From assembly GCA_030272155.1 (NCBI GenBank), contig CP126193.1, positions 3,720,001-3,784,000 on the forward strand: a DNA stretch of 64,000 nt. The letters are read 5' to 3'. The DNA is from Tetradesmus obliquus. Its lineage: Eukaryota; Chlorophyta; Chlorophyceae; Sphaeropleales; Scenedesmaceae. The position numbers and the translations under genes are program-made. The notes beneath the pieces are model-generated. The model was not told the origin of the DNA and did not search any database. It worked only from the letters and a program-made list of their open reading frames with translations. Positions 35,201-47,129 of the stretch are shown here, in pieces (the first letter of the stretch is position 1; every line of letters starts with the position of its first letter).

Positions 35201-38200
35201 GCTAGCTAGAGGTTGGAGTGGCTGCACAGCAACGGGTTGCTAAAGTTCAGTGCACTCTGCTTGCCATTCTTGTCTGTGGTGGCTTGATCATGTGGGGGCT
35301 CATGAGGTAACCTGCACTTGTTGCGTGTGCAGTCTGCTGGAGCAGTGCTGCTGTGCATGTGGCAGGCACTGACTGGTGTGTGCTGCTGCTGTTGCTGCTT
35401 TTGGACTGTGTGCGCTGCAGGCACGGCCGTGCCACATTTAGCGTGCTGCTGTTCCAGGACCTGGCTGTGGTGGTGCTGCTGATGCTCATCCCGCTGCTCG
35501 CACCGGACCCCTCAGGCGCATCCACAGGCATGGCCAAGATCGCCCAGGTGCGCAGCAGGCTCCAACACCATCTGGCTGCAAAATCATGCAGCTGTTGCTA
35601 GGTGGGATGAAGCTTGACTGTTGTCAGACCGCTAGGGTTTGCAGCAAGCCAGCCAGCATCGTGCAGCACTGGAGTGTAGCCACACGCCTCAACACACGCC
35701 AGTCAGCCTGGCCGAGGCTGGCACACTCTTTGCGCATGTCTGACACCTGCCTGTGCTGCGTGTGCCGCTGCTGAATGTGCCTCTTTCGAAAATCCAGGCA
35801 CTGGGCATTGCTGCAGTCAAGGCGGTGGTCTGCATCGTGGGCATCACTGCTGGTGGGCGGCTGCTCATCCGGCCGCTGTACAAGAAGATTGCTGAGCTGG
35901 CCAATGCAGAGATCTTTGCGGCCACAACGCTGCTGGTGGTGCTGGGCACGAGCTTCATGACGCAGCTGGCAGGTGGGGGCTGCTTGCAGGAACAGATCAG
36001 CTTGCAGGAAACACCTTGCAGGAAACGCCTTGCGGTTGTATCATGTTTGTGCCAGACGCCTGGACAGAGGGTTGCGATGCTTGCTGCAAGTTCAAGCATG
36101 CAACACATGTCTGTAGCCTGCCGGTTGTACTGGGTGCTTCTCTTCTTTTCAGCAGAGAGGATCCATGCAGCTGCGCGCACCACCCACACCTAGGCGTCTG
36201 GAATTGTGTCTGAAGCCTGTGCTGATGTAATGCTGCTTTGCCCGCCGGCTTTGTGTTCTCACATTGTTTGCAGGCCTGTCTCTGGCGCTGGGAGCATTCC
36301 TTGCTGGCCTGCTGCTGGCTGAGACGGAGTATGCGCTGCAGGTGGAGAGCGACATCGCGCCCTACAAGGGCCTGCTGATGGGGCTCTTCTTCATGACAGT
36401 GGGTGAGTACCTTGTTGTAACAGAGCCTGGGTGTGCTGCTCTGCGGTTAGTATCTCGTCCTGCATGTTTGTGGACTGCGAGCACGTAGCGGCGTCTTAAG
36501 TGGTGCAGGTAGCAGCAAGGTCGCCTTGGCATGTAGGCCCGTTGCAGAGCTAGAGTGCTTGCGTTGCGCTGTTGGTGTGCTGCGTGCCACCCTCACATCA
36601 GGGTACAAACAGCATATGGTTCTGCATGTCCTATCTCAAGTGACATGAGTGAGGAACTCGAGCTTGCTGACCGTTGCTGCTGCCTCTGCTACTGTTTGCT
36701 GGTGCCCTGCAGGCATGCAGATCAGCGGCAGCCTGTTCATGGCCAAGTGGAAGACCATCATCGCTGCCATGGTGGTGCTGGTGGGAGGCAAGCTGGCAGT
36801 CATGCTGGCAGCCGGCCAGATGTTTGGCCTGTCGCGCCTGGCTTCCCTGCGCGCAGGTGGGCACGGCTCAGCTTGCAGGAACAGCGCGCCCCCGACATCA
36901 GCTTGACGGCTGTATGTCACATATCATGTATGTGTATGGCACCTGCTTGCGTTTGTTGCTTAGAAAATGAGCAGCAGCACAGGCACACTCATGTGGCAAC
37001 CTGCATCACATGATTGATGCACAATGTCGGCTCATCGGCTGCGGCTGCTCACCCTTATGCTATTACTGCTGTGCGCCCACCCTCCTGCAGGCATGCTGCT
37101 GGCCACTGGCGGCGAGTTTGCCTTCGTGGCGTTTGGCGAGGCGGTGTCCAAGAACGTGCTGCCTGTCGCGCTGACCAACGAGCTGTACATGGTGGTGGCG
37201 CTGTCCATGGCACTGGTGCCCTACCTAGCTGCTCTGGGAGGCAAGCTGGGCGTGCTGTTTGAGCGCTCAGGTAAGTGAGGTGGAATAAGCAGAAGGTTAC
37301 TCAAGCAGCTGCTGGCAGCAGCATCACTAGTTGAAGCTGCACTGCATGCAGTAGGGAGCAGGCCAAAGTATGTGTGGTGTGAGTGCAGGAGCAGACTGCA
37401 AGCACATGACCAGCACAGCATCGCATGCAGTGCATCTGCTCACCGTAGTGCCGGTCTGTGTCTCTGTCGATTTCTGCCGCATAGTTACGCAGTTGCGGTG
37501 AACTTGCATTTCTGACTCGCTTGCTGCCTGCTGTGCTTGGCGTATCACAGACATGAAGGCGCTGCAGCCTGATGACAATGAGGTCAAGGAGCTGCGCAAC
37601 CACGTCATCATCGCGGGCTACGGCCGTGTGGGCCAGATCATTGCGCAGATGCTGTCAGAGCTGCTCATCCCCTTCGTGGCACTGGACGTGCGCAGCGACA
37701 GGTGTGTGTTGGGCGTGAACAGGGTGCTTTGCGACGAGCATGCACAGAAGCTGTGTGTCCTTCGCAGAGTTTAGGCTTGCAGGAAAGCTGCTGCGCTTGC
37801 AGGAAACACGGTCGCAGCAGCGCTCTGAAGCAGCCCTACCTCCTTGCCTCTCCATCTCACCACAGTGCATTCCCCTCCAGCCATGCCACGCTCTCTTCTG
37901 TGTAAACGGCCGTTCACGTGTGCTGAACCTTTGCTGCACGCATGCTTGTCACCCGCAGGGTGTCAGCCGGCAAGGCCATCGACCTGCCCGTCTACTTTGG
38001 CGACGCCGGCTCGCCTGCCGTGCTGCACAGCGTGGGCGCGGAGCGCGCGGCATGCGCCGTCATCACGCTGGACACACCTGGCGCCAACTACCGCTCCGTG
38101 TGGGCCATGCAGAAGCACTACCCCTCTGTCAAGACCTACGTGCGCGCACACGACATCAATCACGGGCTCAACCTGGAGAAGGCTGGTGCCACTGTGGTGG

Positions 38201-38717
38201 TGCCTGAGATCCTGGAGCCCTCCATGCAGCTGGCTGCCAGCGTGCTGAGCCAGTTCAAGCTGCCGCCCGAAGAGATCAACACACACCTCAACAACTTCAG
38301 GAAGAAGCACCTGAGCGAGCTGCAGGCGCTGGCCGCGCTGTCGGGTGAGCGCAGCGCAGCAGCGGGTGTGATCAGCGCACATGTTACATGTGTTGCCGTT
38401 GTATCATGCTTCAGAGCGAGCTTCAATTTGCAGGCCATCAGGGCTGTGCAACCAGCTGTTGCATCGCGCACAATATCTGTCTGTTCACATGGAGCCTGAA
38501 ACTACCCTCCTGCAGTTGTGCATGCAGTGGTTGACCATATCAGCTTGCTATGTGCTGCCTCACGCGCTGTGCCTGCTTGCCTGCTTGCCTGCCAGGCACC
38601 TCGCTGGGCTACATGGCCACAGTCAAGGAGGAGAAGAAGAAGGAGCCCGAGCTGCCAGCAGCAGCAGAGGAGGCAGACGCCGCAGCCACAGTGGTTGTCA
38701 CACCGGCTGCAGCCTAA
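32225..38717 (+). CDS. KEA: Chloroplast K+ efflux antiporter, KEA1/KEA2 type
   Basis: Fifteen exons join in phase (975 residues): 32225-32415, 32448-32517, 32596-32727, 33133-33747, 33980-34159, 34435-34608, 34973-35124, 35421-35547, 35798-35972, 36274-36402, 36713-36856, 37091-37270, 37551-37701, 37959-38344 and 38596-38717. It exchanges K+ for H+ across the plastid inner envelope. Residues 1-60 are a Ser/Arg/Ala transit peptide. Residues 90-330 are a helical, Ala/Gln/Lys-rich arm that ends in a hydrophobic stretch, as in plant KEA1/2. The CPA2 antiporter core spans about 337-760 and includes [17 protein letters not shown] and the ion-binding pair [11 protein letters not shown] regulatory TrkA-N (RCK) domain follows at 775-935 with the nucleotide loop [12 protein letters not shown]. 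The tail is acidic and Lys-rich. The start is the ATG before the transit-like sequence. Domain order and length match the family. Confidence 0.93.
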
Positions 38718-39536
38718 GCACGCCGCTACGAACAGCAGAGTGCTTGCTGCAGCTGGCACCAACTTGAAGTTGGGTGCCTTGATAAGGAGGTGTGTATTTG
38801 TGCCGTTGTCCGCGCAGCGGAGCATGCTGTACAATTCAAACCATGCCTGCAGGTGTTTGCCGCATGGCGTGCCACTCCTGTAGATGCAGCGGGTGCAGCG
38901 CCGTCGCGTGCAATGGTGTGCAATAGCTTGTCAGCATTGTCGACCTGTTGTTGATGATCGTGTACATAGACAGCGATGGAACATACACATACCTTGTCAT
39001 GTGGGTGCCGTGTGATACGTAAGATCGGTGCAATCTGCATTCCAAGGCTGTTGGACGGCCAAGTTGCCGTGTGATGTGTTCCGACATGGATTTGAGGAAC
39101 GCACAGCATTGCCGTGCTGTATCCTTTCACGTTGGTTGGACATGCTGGTGCATTCCAGTGCTCCACTTCTGCTGAACGTGCCTCCTGCAAGCCCAGGTGT
39201 GATGTGGCTTGCCCTGGCATAGCCGAACTGTTTGAGATGATTGCGCCCAACCCACTGCTAGCTTACCACCCAACCTACATGTCCGGGGATTTGCTTACCT
39301 ATGATGCTGGATGAATGCGAAGCAGCACTTGATCGAGTGGTGTGGCGGTGCTTTGGTTGATGCGGTACATGGGGGTGTGACCAAGCTGTTAGGGGTGGTG
39401 GGCGTGTAGGCAGTGGTGTGGTTTGTATGTGCACGTGCTGCACGTCTCAAATACGTAATTAATGACCTTCTCATATGCGTTAGGCTTTGTAAGCCATGTG
39501 GCTTGTTTCTGCACAACCACGCACGTGACGTTGCAC

Positions 39537-40333
39537 CAGTGCCACTGGTCCAGCCCCCGCTTCCCCGCTGCGGTGTGCGGGGAGCGTGTGTGTTAGCGGC
39601 CCCAAAACATGCACGCACGTCCTGGACGCCGCTTGCTCTGCTAGCTGCTTCAAAAGCTTTTATTACTGCTTTCTATTGTTTATTCGCGTGGCTGCTGTAG
39701 CGTGCTGCAGTCTGCTGACCGGGCGTTCGCTCCAGGCTTCTTACGAACTTGACGTAATCTACCTTGACTTTTGATTGGTTCCATGTGCCGCTTTGAGCCT
39801 CTTGCTACCGCCCACGCCCAGGGATGGCGCAGATCGGATTCGATGCAGAGGAGGTGGCCGTGCTGCGCGTACAAGCTCACACTGGCAATCGCAGGGCCTG
39901 CACAGAGCTAGCACAATCTACAATATATTTCACAGACAGTTGCAGCTTTGTGCAGACTGACCTGCCTAACTTAGGCAACTTAGTAAGGTGGTCATCCTGC
40001 CTCCAGAGTTCAGTATAACCTACTGTGCAAAAGACTACCAGCAGGTTATTCACCGCTTAGAAGCAGTAAATCATTGAAACAAACAAACAGAAACAATTGA
40101 ATTCCTGTCAATTCGATGTATCTGCGTTGTTGAAGGCTGGAGCGAACGCCCGGTCAGCAGACTGCAGCACGCTACAGTGCCACGCGAATAAATAATAGAA
40201 AGCAGTAATAAAAGACTTTGAAGCAGTTAGCAGAGCACGTGGCGTCCAGAAAGTGCGTGCAGGTTTTGGGGCCGCTAACACACCCGCTCCCCGCACACCG
40301 CAGCGGGGAAGCGGGGGACTGGTCCAGTGCCCT
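39537..40333. mobile_element. Foldback element: ~200-bp imperfect inverted repeat (possible MITE)
   Basis: The arm at about 39537-39740 matches the reverse complement of about 40132-40333 with scattered mismatches and small indels. Shared blocks include GCTTCCCCGCTGCGGTGTGC, TTTATTACTGCTTTCTATT and GCTGACCGGGCGTTCGCTCC. The 391-bp spacer has no recognised transposase; it has one short frame from an ATG at 39823. No clear target-site duplication is visible. It may be a non-autonomous foldback transposon or a hairpin RNA source. Confidence 0.6.
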
Positions 40334-40360
40334 GCGTCAAGTTATGTGGATGTGGATGGC

Positions 40361-40377
40361 GGGGGGGGGGGGGGGGG
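40361..40377 (+). repeat. Poly-G run of 17
   Basis: Seventeen G in a row shortly outside the right arm of the inverted repeat. Confidence 0.8.
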
Positions 40378-41515
40378 ATGACAACGGGGGGCGACGACAG
40401 CTTCACTAAATTTTTTTAAGCTATACTAAAACATTATTAGTAAGTCTGAACTGACACGCTGATGACTTGGAAACGAGTGTGTTACTGTTGAGAAAACGAG
40501 CACCGCCGCCTCGCCTGACGCGCGTTGTAACTTCTTTTTGACTACAAAAAACATTTATCTTGGTTTGCTGCTTGCGAGACAACCACCCGTGAGCGTTCTA
40601 AAGCGTGACGTGTCCAAAGCGTGACGTTCTTTCTGAGCTCACAGCGCAGCAACGCCCTGCCATACAGTGCATACACGAGCTGAGCCATCTGCAGTTGCTT
40701 GGCTTGGCTTGGCTAATGTACTACGTTTTAATTCACAGTGGTCCATCACTCCTGAGGGAGATGACAGGTGTGAGGCCCCACACACAAGTCGGTACCACTT
40801 GTGTTCAGATGTGCCACCTAAGTTCTTAGAAGTGCAATCAAGTTGTCATGCAGTACTGCAGCAGCCTTGAACCCCTTTGGCACCGACATAACCCCAGCTA
40901 CACTCGGTCAGCAGCAGACACGATCATTGCTGAACAGACAGCTCTCGTTGTTTCAACTTAAGCTCTTGAAACAGGTTCTAGTGCCTGCAGCGACGTGCAG
41001 CCACTATCACCGCAAGTCAGCGACTTGAGCAACCAACTGCCACTTGCGTCGAGGGGCTGCAGGTGCACAAGGCAGCGTTCTTGTAATTGTATTAGAGATG
41101 ATATTAATCAAAATCTTCTGCTGTATAGTGAGCTAGTTGCATTTACAGCCGGACCTGCAGTGAACACAGTGTCCTGCTGCTGTGGGTACTGCTGGCTGCT
41201 TGCTTTGGGCTCTACGTGCTTGTGGGATCTCAATGTTGCTGGGTTTCCATCTATTATGGCTTCTGTGCCAGCTGCAGCACACAGATGGCTTGTTGGATGC
41301 TTGCACCTGACCTGGTCAGGTCTGTCTTTGGTGAAGGTGGGCACAGACATCCTCACTGGCTCTTACCCTGCCCATTTGCCACATGCAGGCTCCAGGCAAC
41401 CGGCCTGAGGTCAGGATTGAATGTGGTACTCTAATTGAAGGGTTTAGCAGCAGTCACAGTGGTGATTGACACAGGCGTGTCCGGCCAGGCTGCTGGCGCA
41501 GCTTCAGCCGCAGCC

Positions 41516-44243
41516 ATGAGTGTGCGGCGCAGCCCCACACCATTCAAGCAGCTGCTGCCGTATGCAAAAGTCAATGGCAGCCATCAGATGCATGTAGCCC
41601 AGCATCAAACAAACATGCGCGGCCGCTGCCTCCGCTGGATGCACTTGCTGGTACCGCTGCTGTTTGTCGCTGTTCTATCATCGTACACAACATACCTCAT
41701 CCTCTTCCAGGCTCCCAGGGCTCACTTTGCCGTCAATACAGGCACACAGCAGCGGCAGGTAGAACAGCTGCAGCAGCACAAGCAGCAGCAGCAACAACAT
41801 ATAGATAGCTATGATGAAGCCTCATCAACAGCAGCAGCAGGGGTGGCAGCAGCTTTGCAGGCAGGCGCTGGTCAGCACTTGAAGCAGGACAGCCAAGGGG
41901 CGGCAACACCAGCCGCAGACGCTGCTGAAAATGCTGCGCCTGCAGCAGCAGCAAGGGCAGGAGCAGCAAAGCCGCAGCGGCCGCCGCCACTTGCGCCCAC
42001 AGATGCAGCAGAGCGCTGGCTGAAAGCCACCGGCCGCCGCATGCGTGTCGCTATCGTGAATGAGGCGCCGTACCACCTGGAGATTGTGGCGGGCTTCCTG
42101 CATGTGCTGTCGCAGCTGCCGGTGGATGTGACGTGGTACCAGGCAGGGCAGAGCGTGCCTGCATTCAGCGCAGTGGACCTGCTGGAGATGGTGGGCTTCA
42201 ACCAGCTGCTGGGCTTCATGCCGCGCATGCGCCCCACCACTGACAAGCCTGAGCCGGCCGACTTCGCCATCTTTGTCAGCCCGGAGTACTTTGAGCGGGA
42301 AACCAAGGTGGGTCTGATGTGTCATGAGGCAAGCTCCTGGCGTGTGTTGCAGCAGGGGGGTGTAGAGCTGCAGGTCGATTCAGAGGGGAGGGTGGCAGCA
42401 GGGCTGGTCAGTTGGAGTAAGCTGCAGCAGGGTGAGCAGCAATTGGTGCAGTGGCAGCAGCAGCGTTCATAGTTTGAGGAGGGTGATTGCCAGACTCTGA
42501 AGAGTGCCATGTGACACATGCCAAACTCTCCGCAGCAGCAGTGGACGGAGCAGTGGGCAATGCCAACAGGTGTGTGAGCGCGTCGAACCCAGCGCGACCA
42601 GGTGGGGTTCTTGCTGCTGCTCAGCGTCATGCATGCGTGGGATACAAACTCTATATATGTCCTGGTGCTGGTGCTGCTGTTGCTGCTGCTGCAGGCATTC
42701 CTCAAGGCAGCAGAGCCCATCACTGCGGTGATGCTGGGCCACAACGGCATGAACCACGCGCTGCAGCGAATAGAGGCGTTTGACCACCCCCGCCTGCACT
42801 TTGCAGCTCTTGCGCCACATGTGGCTGCTGCCTCTCGCCAGGTGCTGCACATACACACGCACTGGATGATGGCAACATGGCCAGTCGTATCGAAGGTGGG
42901 TGGCGGACGTCCAGCAGCACAGGCAGCAAAAGTTGCAGGCACACATGCGTGTATGTTATACGAAGGTGCAAAAGTGAGTCACGCCCATCTACATTATTGC
43001 GCGCTTGTTATCCTTGCTCGTGCTCAACCAATTTTGCCACCCTGTACATTGTGTGCTGCAGCGGCCCTGCACCTCAGACAGTGAGGATGCTGCCACATGC
43101 CTCAGCGGCTTCTCCATCCAAGGCAACTTCGAGTCTGCGCGACGCAACTACACGCGCATCTGGGCGCAGATGGACGACGCGCGCAGCACAGGCACCCTGC
43201 CCACCGCGCCACCCGCGAAGCCCTTCCACCTGCACCTGGTGGGGCGGGGTGACGTGAAGACGCTGGGCATCCCGCCTGCAGTGTCCAACATGACTACTGT
43301 GCACTTCAACTTGAAGTTCCCGCAGTACTACGACCAGGTGGGCAGCCGTGGTGGCACGGTGATTGGCTGTAGTCGCTGTGACTGCGTAATGGCACTGCGG
43401 ACAGGAACCGGGGGCCACCAAATGCGTCTTACTGCAGCTATGAAGTTTCACCGTGCATGCCACGGAGGCAGGTGCCACTGCGGCCTGGTGCTTTGTAAGC
43501 CGCTGTTGCCTGCGCATCGACAGCAGGCACACTGACGCCCTGTTGCTGCCGTCCTGCGCCCGCTGCCGCCCGCAGATCCACCACACGCACGCGCTGCTGA
43601 TGCTGCTGGGCAGCAACAACTACCTGCTGCAGAAGATGAGCAGCACGGTGGTGTCCAGCCTCATGACTGGCACGCCCATCATTGCAGACGCGCAGGTGCT
43701 CAAGTCCTACACCTTCCTCAAGCCGGAGCACGTGCACCTCATGGGGCCCGGCGAGACTGAGATGGACGTCATGCAGCGGGTGAGCATGTACAGCATGAGG
43801 GAGGGCAGCTGGCTGTCACTAGATGTGCATCCGGATGTGCGATGTGCATACGCAGGCACGGGTGTCTATACACTGAGGGAGGGGGGCAGTGGCTTGGCGT
43901 GGCCCTCTGCGTACTTAGGAGCATGTGTGGCTGAAGCGCTCTCAGCAGGCTCCTGCTGCTTGGCGACGGTGTCGCTCTCCTTGACGCCATGTCAATGCCT
44001 GGGAGTGCTGCATTGCTATGGCACGGCTGCTGATCGGCACCAGCGCTGATGCTGTGTCCTGCCATGCCTGCTGCTTGTGCTGCTGCTTGTCAGGTGCTGC
44101 GCATGAGCTCCGAGGAGTTGTTTGGTGCACGGGAGCGCGTGCTGCAGCTGGCGGAGCACCTCAACCGGCGCACGCTGCAGGTGCTGCAGACGTTCATGCC
44201 CATGGAGTCAGATGCAGCACAAGCCCAGGCAAAGAAACAGTAG
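41516..44243 (+). CDS. Type II membrane protein resembling a glycosyltransferase
   Basis: Five exons, 41516-42307, 42695-42841, 43062-43337, 43576-43779 and 44094-44243, all phase 0, give 522 residues. After a short cytoplasmic part (about 40 residues) there is one signal anchor, MHLLVPLLFVAVLSSYTTYLILF. A Gln/Ala-rich stem follows and then a globular lumenal domain from about residue 175 (RMRVAIVNEAPYHLEIVAGF). The alternation of beta-alpha blocks (RVAIVNEAP, FAIFVSPEYF, FHLHLVGRGD) and the late stretch VVSSLMTGTPIIADAQVLKS, where GT-B enzymes select the nucleotide sugar, suggest a Golgi glycosyltransferase; the exact family is not recognised. The start is the ATG closest to the basic pre-anchor sequence. 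All introns are phase 0, and some hold CTG-rich 3' ends. Confidence 0.7.
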
Positions 44244-46258
44244 CCGCACCACGCAACGCTTGCAGCTTTGGCAAGGCTAGCTGTTGCTGTGTGTGCTTGC
44301 GCAGAGGACACAGCTGTCAATGGCAGCAGCAAACAGCGGCGGTACGTGAGGTGTGTACCACCCCCTGCTTCTGGTGCGGTGGCTGCGCGCTGGATGCAAG
44401 GCTGGTTCTCTGCGCTATTGCCGGCATATAGTAACATTTCTGTGTCAACTGTGATTATGGGCTGTATTCAGTGATTGCGCAGAACGTGCTTCTTCTGCTG
44501 CGTGAAGCAAGCACAGCATGTGGGGGCTGGTTAGCAGCTGCTGCGGTATGGGCGTTATTGTTGCAGTGCTTGCCGCAGATGACTAGCGGTGTGCATGCAA
44601 GTTGGTGTTTAGGTGAGATTAGGCAGGTGGCATATTCTTGAATCGTGAAAGTCGGACCGTTCGACTTTGCAGGTAGCAAGTGCATGCTTTGTGTAAGTGC
44701 GGCAGAGAGCCGCCACAGGCCAGCCATGTTTGTCAACAATCGGTTTCAAGGCAGCGTTTGATGGATGAAGTGGTGGCAGATCCAGATCCACGCGCCATCG
44801 AGTATCAATGTGCTTGTGCTGTGGTTTCAGAGAGCGCAGCGTTGCTGTGGGGTGGTGTCGTGGCCAGCAGTCAACACGCTGGAACATTGCGTGGCATAAT
44901 GATGCGCAGCCGCGTCACAATGGTGGCCGACGCTGTCCGATGCTGTCCGATCATCATGGCCGCCGCACAGCACTCCCTGCGGGGCAGTACAGCTGTCACC
45001 AACGCAGTGCCTGCATGGTGCTCGTGGTTCCCTTCTGCTGTTGCTTTCATGGGAAGTGCGGGCATTCTTTAGTGTGTATTGTCGTCTTCTGCAGGGAGTC
45101 TGTACCATGCCTGGAGTGATGAGGTGCAGCTCCAGTTCCGAACTTGCAAAGAGTCTTTGCACAGCACATTGCCAGAGTGGGACATGCCATGCCTGAGGTC
45201 GTTGAGGCGGCCTGCTTATGAGAGTGCTGTACCACCACGTTCTAGCAGGTGTGGTTCACAAAGCGTGCTGCTGCAACAAAGACTAGATTGCTGCGCTAGA
45301 TCATGACTCGCCTTCAGCTGTTGGTATGGAGCCCATCAGGTTGGCCCAAGTGTCACAGTGTCGACTGACGAGTGTTTTGCTGTGCTTTCAAGTGTGTTTT
45401 GTAACAAAGCTCAGGTATCTGTAAGCACTAGCGGTTCATTGCAGCAAGCCTAAGTTTGGTAGATCATATGTGCGTGAAGAGTTGCAGGAGCACGCATGTG
45501 ATTGAAAGTAACTGCAGCTGATAACATCAAGGTGGTGAGGATGTTGGCAGTTGCTCCAGCACTGATCAGGTGATCACAAGTTTATGAACACAGCTTGCAA
45601 GGCAGTGGGCTTACGTTGAAGCCTAGGACCCTCTGAAACTTGGTATGCTGTACTTACAAGTTACCACCACCATACACTGTGCAAAGCAAAAAGGTGCCCA
45701 TCAGCTCTGTCTGCAAAAGCAGGTGCACCACAAGGCCTTTGCAGGTCACCAGACCCTACCAAACAGCAGCAACAAACACCATCAGCAACATGCATCGGAC
45801 GTGCGGCCAAAAACCTGTTTCCGAAAACTATACACAGCACCACGCATCAATCACATGCCGTGCTTTGACACCTGGCAGACAGCCAGACCATAACAATCAA
45901 CAATAATCACTGAAAGCGGGAAGGTGACAAACGCAGGTGGTGTGACAACCTGGCCAAAATCTAGTTGCACAGCATCCCAAATAAGCCTGGTCGTGCACTG
46001 TGCAGTACAACAGCTGATGAGTTGGTACAGCAGCCTAGGAGCTGCCTCCCCAAACACGCATCATTGCCCCCTGCTTTTGGCAGGCAAACTTTAAATATAT
46101 GTCACATCAATGCATCAGCAACGTCCTGGCATGGCACTCGCCAGCAATGGCTGGCTGCCTCTGCTGCACCGCACCAGCACACCCTGTGCCCAGCTCTGCT
46201 GCACACCCAGTGCCCAGCTACAGCTGCCATGCAAGAGCACCAGCACTAGAGGTGCTGC
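44244..46258. other. Convergent 3' UTRs / intergenic
   Basis: TGTAA at 44692-44696 could end the glycosyltransferase-like transcript; TGTAA on the minus strand at about 45654 could end the SAP-domain transcript. No other gene seen. Confidence 0.5.
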
Positions 46259-47129
46259 TTAGCCAAAAGTGATCTGGCTGGCGCCACCTGGGGGTGCGTG
46301 CACCTTGGTTGACTTGCGGTCTGTGAGGAAGTTGCCCACGTTCTGACCCTCTGGGCGGGCATAGTTGTTGGTGGCGAAGCCGCCGTCTGCGCCGCCCAGG
46401 GAGCCGGGGGCTGGCACGCGTGCGCGGCCTGTCTGTCGCTGCACTGGTGCGCTGTCTCCCTCAGTGCCAAACACGATGGAGGACTGGCCGCCTGGTGCTT
46501 GCATCACGCGGGAGGAGGGCCTGTCGGTGAGGAAGTTGCCGACATTCTGGCCCTCGGAGCGTGTGTAGTTGTTGCGCATGGCGCCGCCCTCCACATCCCC
46601 TGTGGAGATGCCTGCCTGGCACTGGTTGGCGTGGATCACCTCGCCGGTCTCAGTGCGCATGTTGCTGCAGTACCACATGCGCAGCACAGAACAGCAGAGT
46701 TGGCAGGCAGCAGCTGTCAGCAGTGGTGTTGAGAGGTGCTGGATCCAAGGTGTACAAGCAAAGCAGCAAACCTTCTAGAACGTAGCTGCACCGCTGTTGC
46801 TGTAGTAATGTATATGTGCCAGCATGATGCTATGCACATAGCAAACTGCACAGAAAAGAAGCAGAAGTGCACTGCTGTGTTGAACAGCAGCTGCATGGAA
46901 GCGCCCCCAACACACGCTGCTGCGCCCAAACAAAGCAAACTTTGCAAGCTCTTCCTTCAAAAACGATCAGGCAAACTCACTAGTCGTTTGTGGCGATCAT
47001 GTGCTCCTTGAGGCGCTCTGTCAGCTGCTCCTTGCCCCCTGCAGGAGACAGGCCGCGCGCCCTGCACTGGATGCGCAGGTCCTTCAGCAGGACAGGCTTG
47101 AGCATTCTGTCGACATCGGTGGAGTCCAT
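46259..47129 (-). CDS. SAP-domain protein with two HN1/Jupiter-like repeats
   Basis: Two exons, 47129-46981 and 46664-46259, join across a phase-2 intron (donor GTGAGT, acceptor CTGCAG), giving 184 residues. Residues 12-45 (VLLKDLRIQCRARGLS then KEQLTERLKEHM) form a SAP helix-turn-helix, a motif known for DNA/chromatin or RNA binding. The second exon holds two copies, about 35 residues each, of a unit NNYTRSEGQNVGNFLTDR followed by a basic SSRVMQAPGG and S-IVFG or QITFG; the copies lie at about residues 82-117 and 149-184. The end of the unit resembles the PPGG motifs of HN1/Jupiter microtubule-associated proteins. That link is inference. Function and location are unknown. Confidence 0.75.

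Larger units (their letters stand above)
38718..41515. other. KEA 3' UTR and intergenic DNA holding a foldback element
   Basis: TGTAA at about 39488 could end the KEA transcript. The inverted repeat follows. Beyond 40.4 kb the sequence is less CAG-rich and shows no gene. Confidence 0.5.

Noticed and set aside
39823-40017. Short frame beginning MAQIGFDAEEVAVLRV inside the foldback element
   Set aside because: It has a decent start but no family match; may be captured sequence.
41733-42942. Minus-strand frames opposite the glycosyltransferase-like gene
   Set aside because: Antisense shadows; the plus strand gives a five-exon phase-consistent protein.
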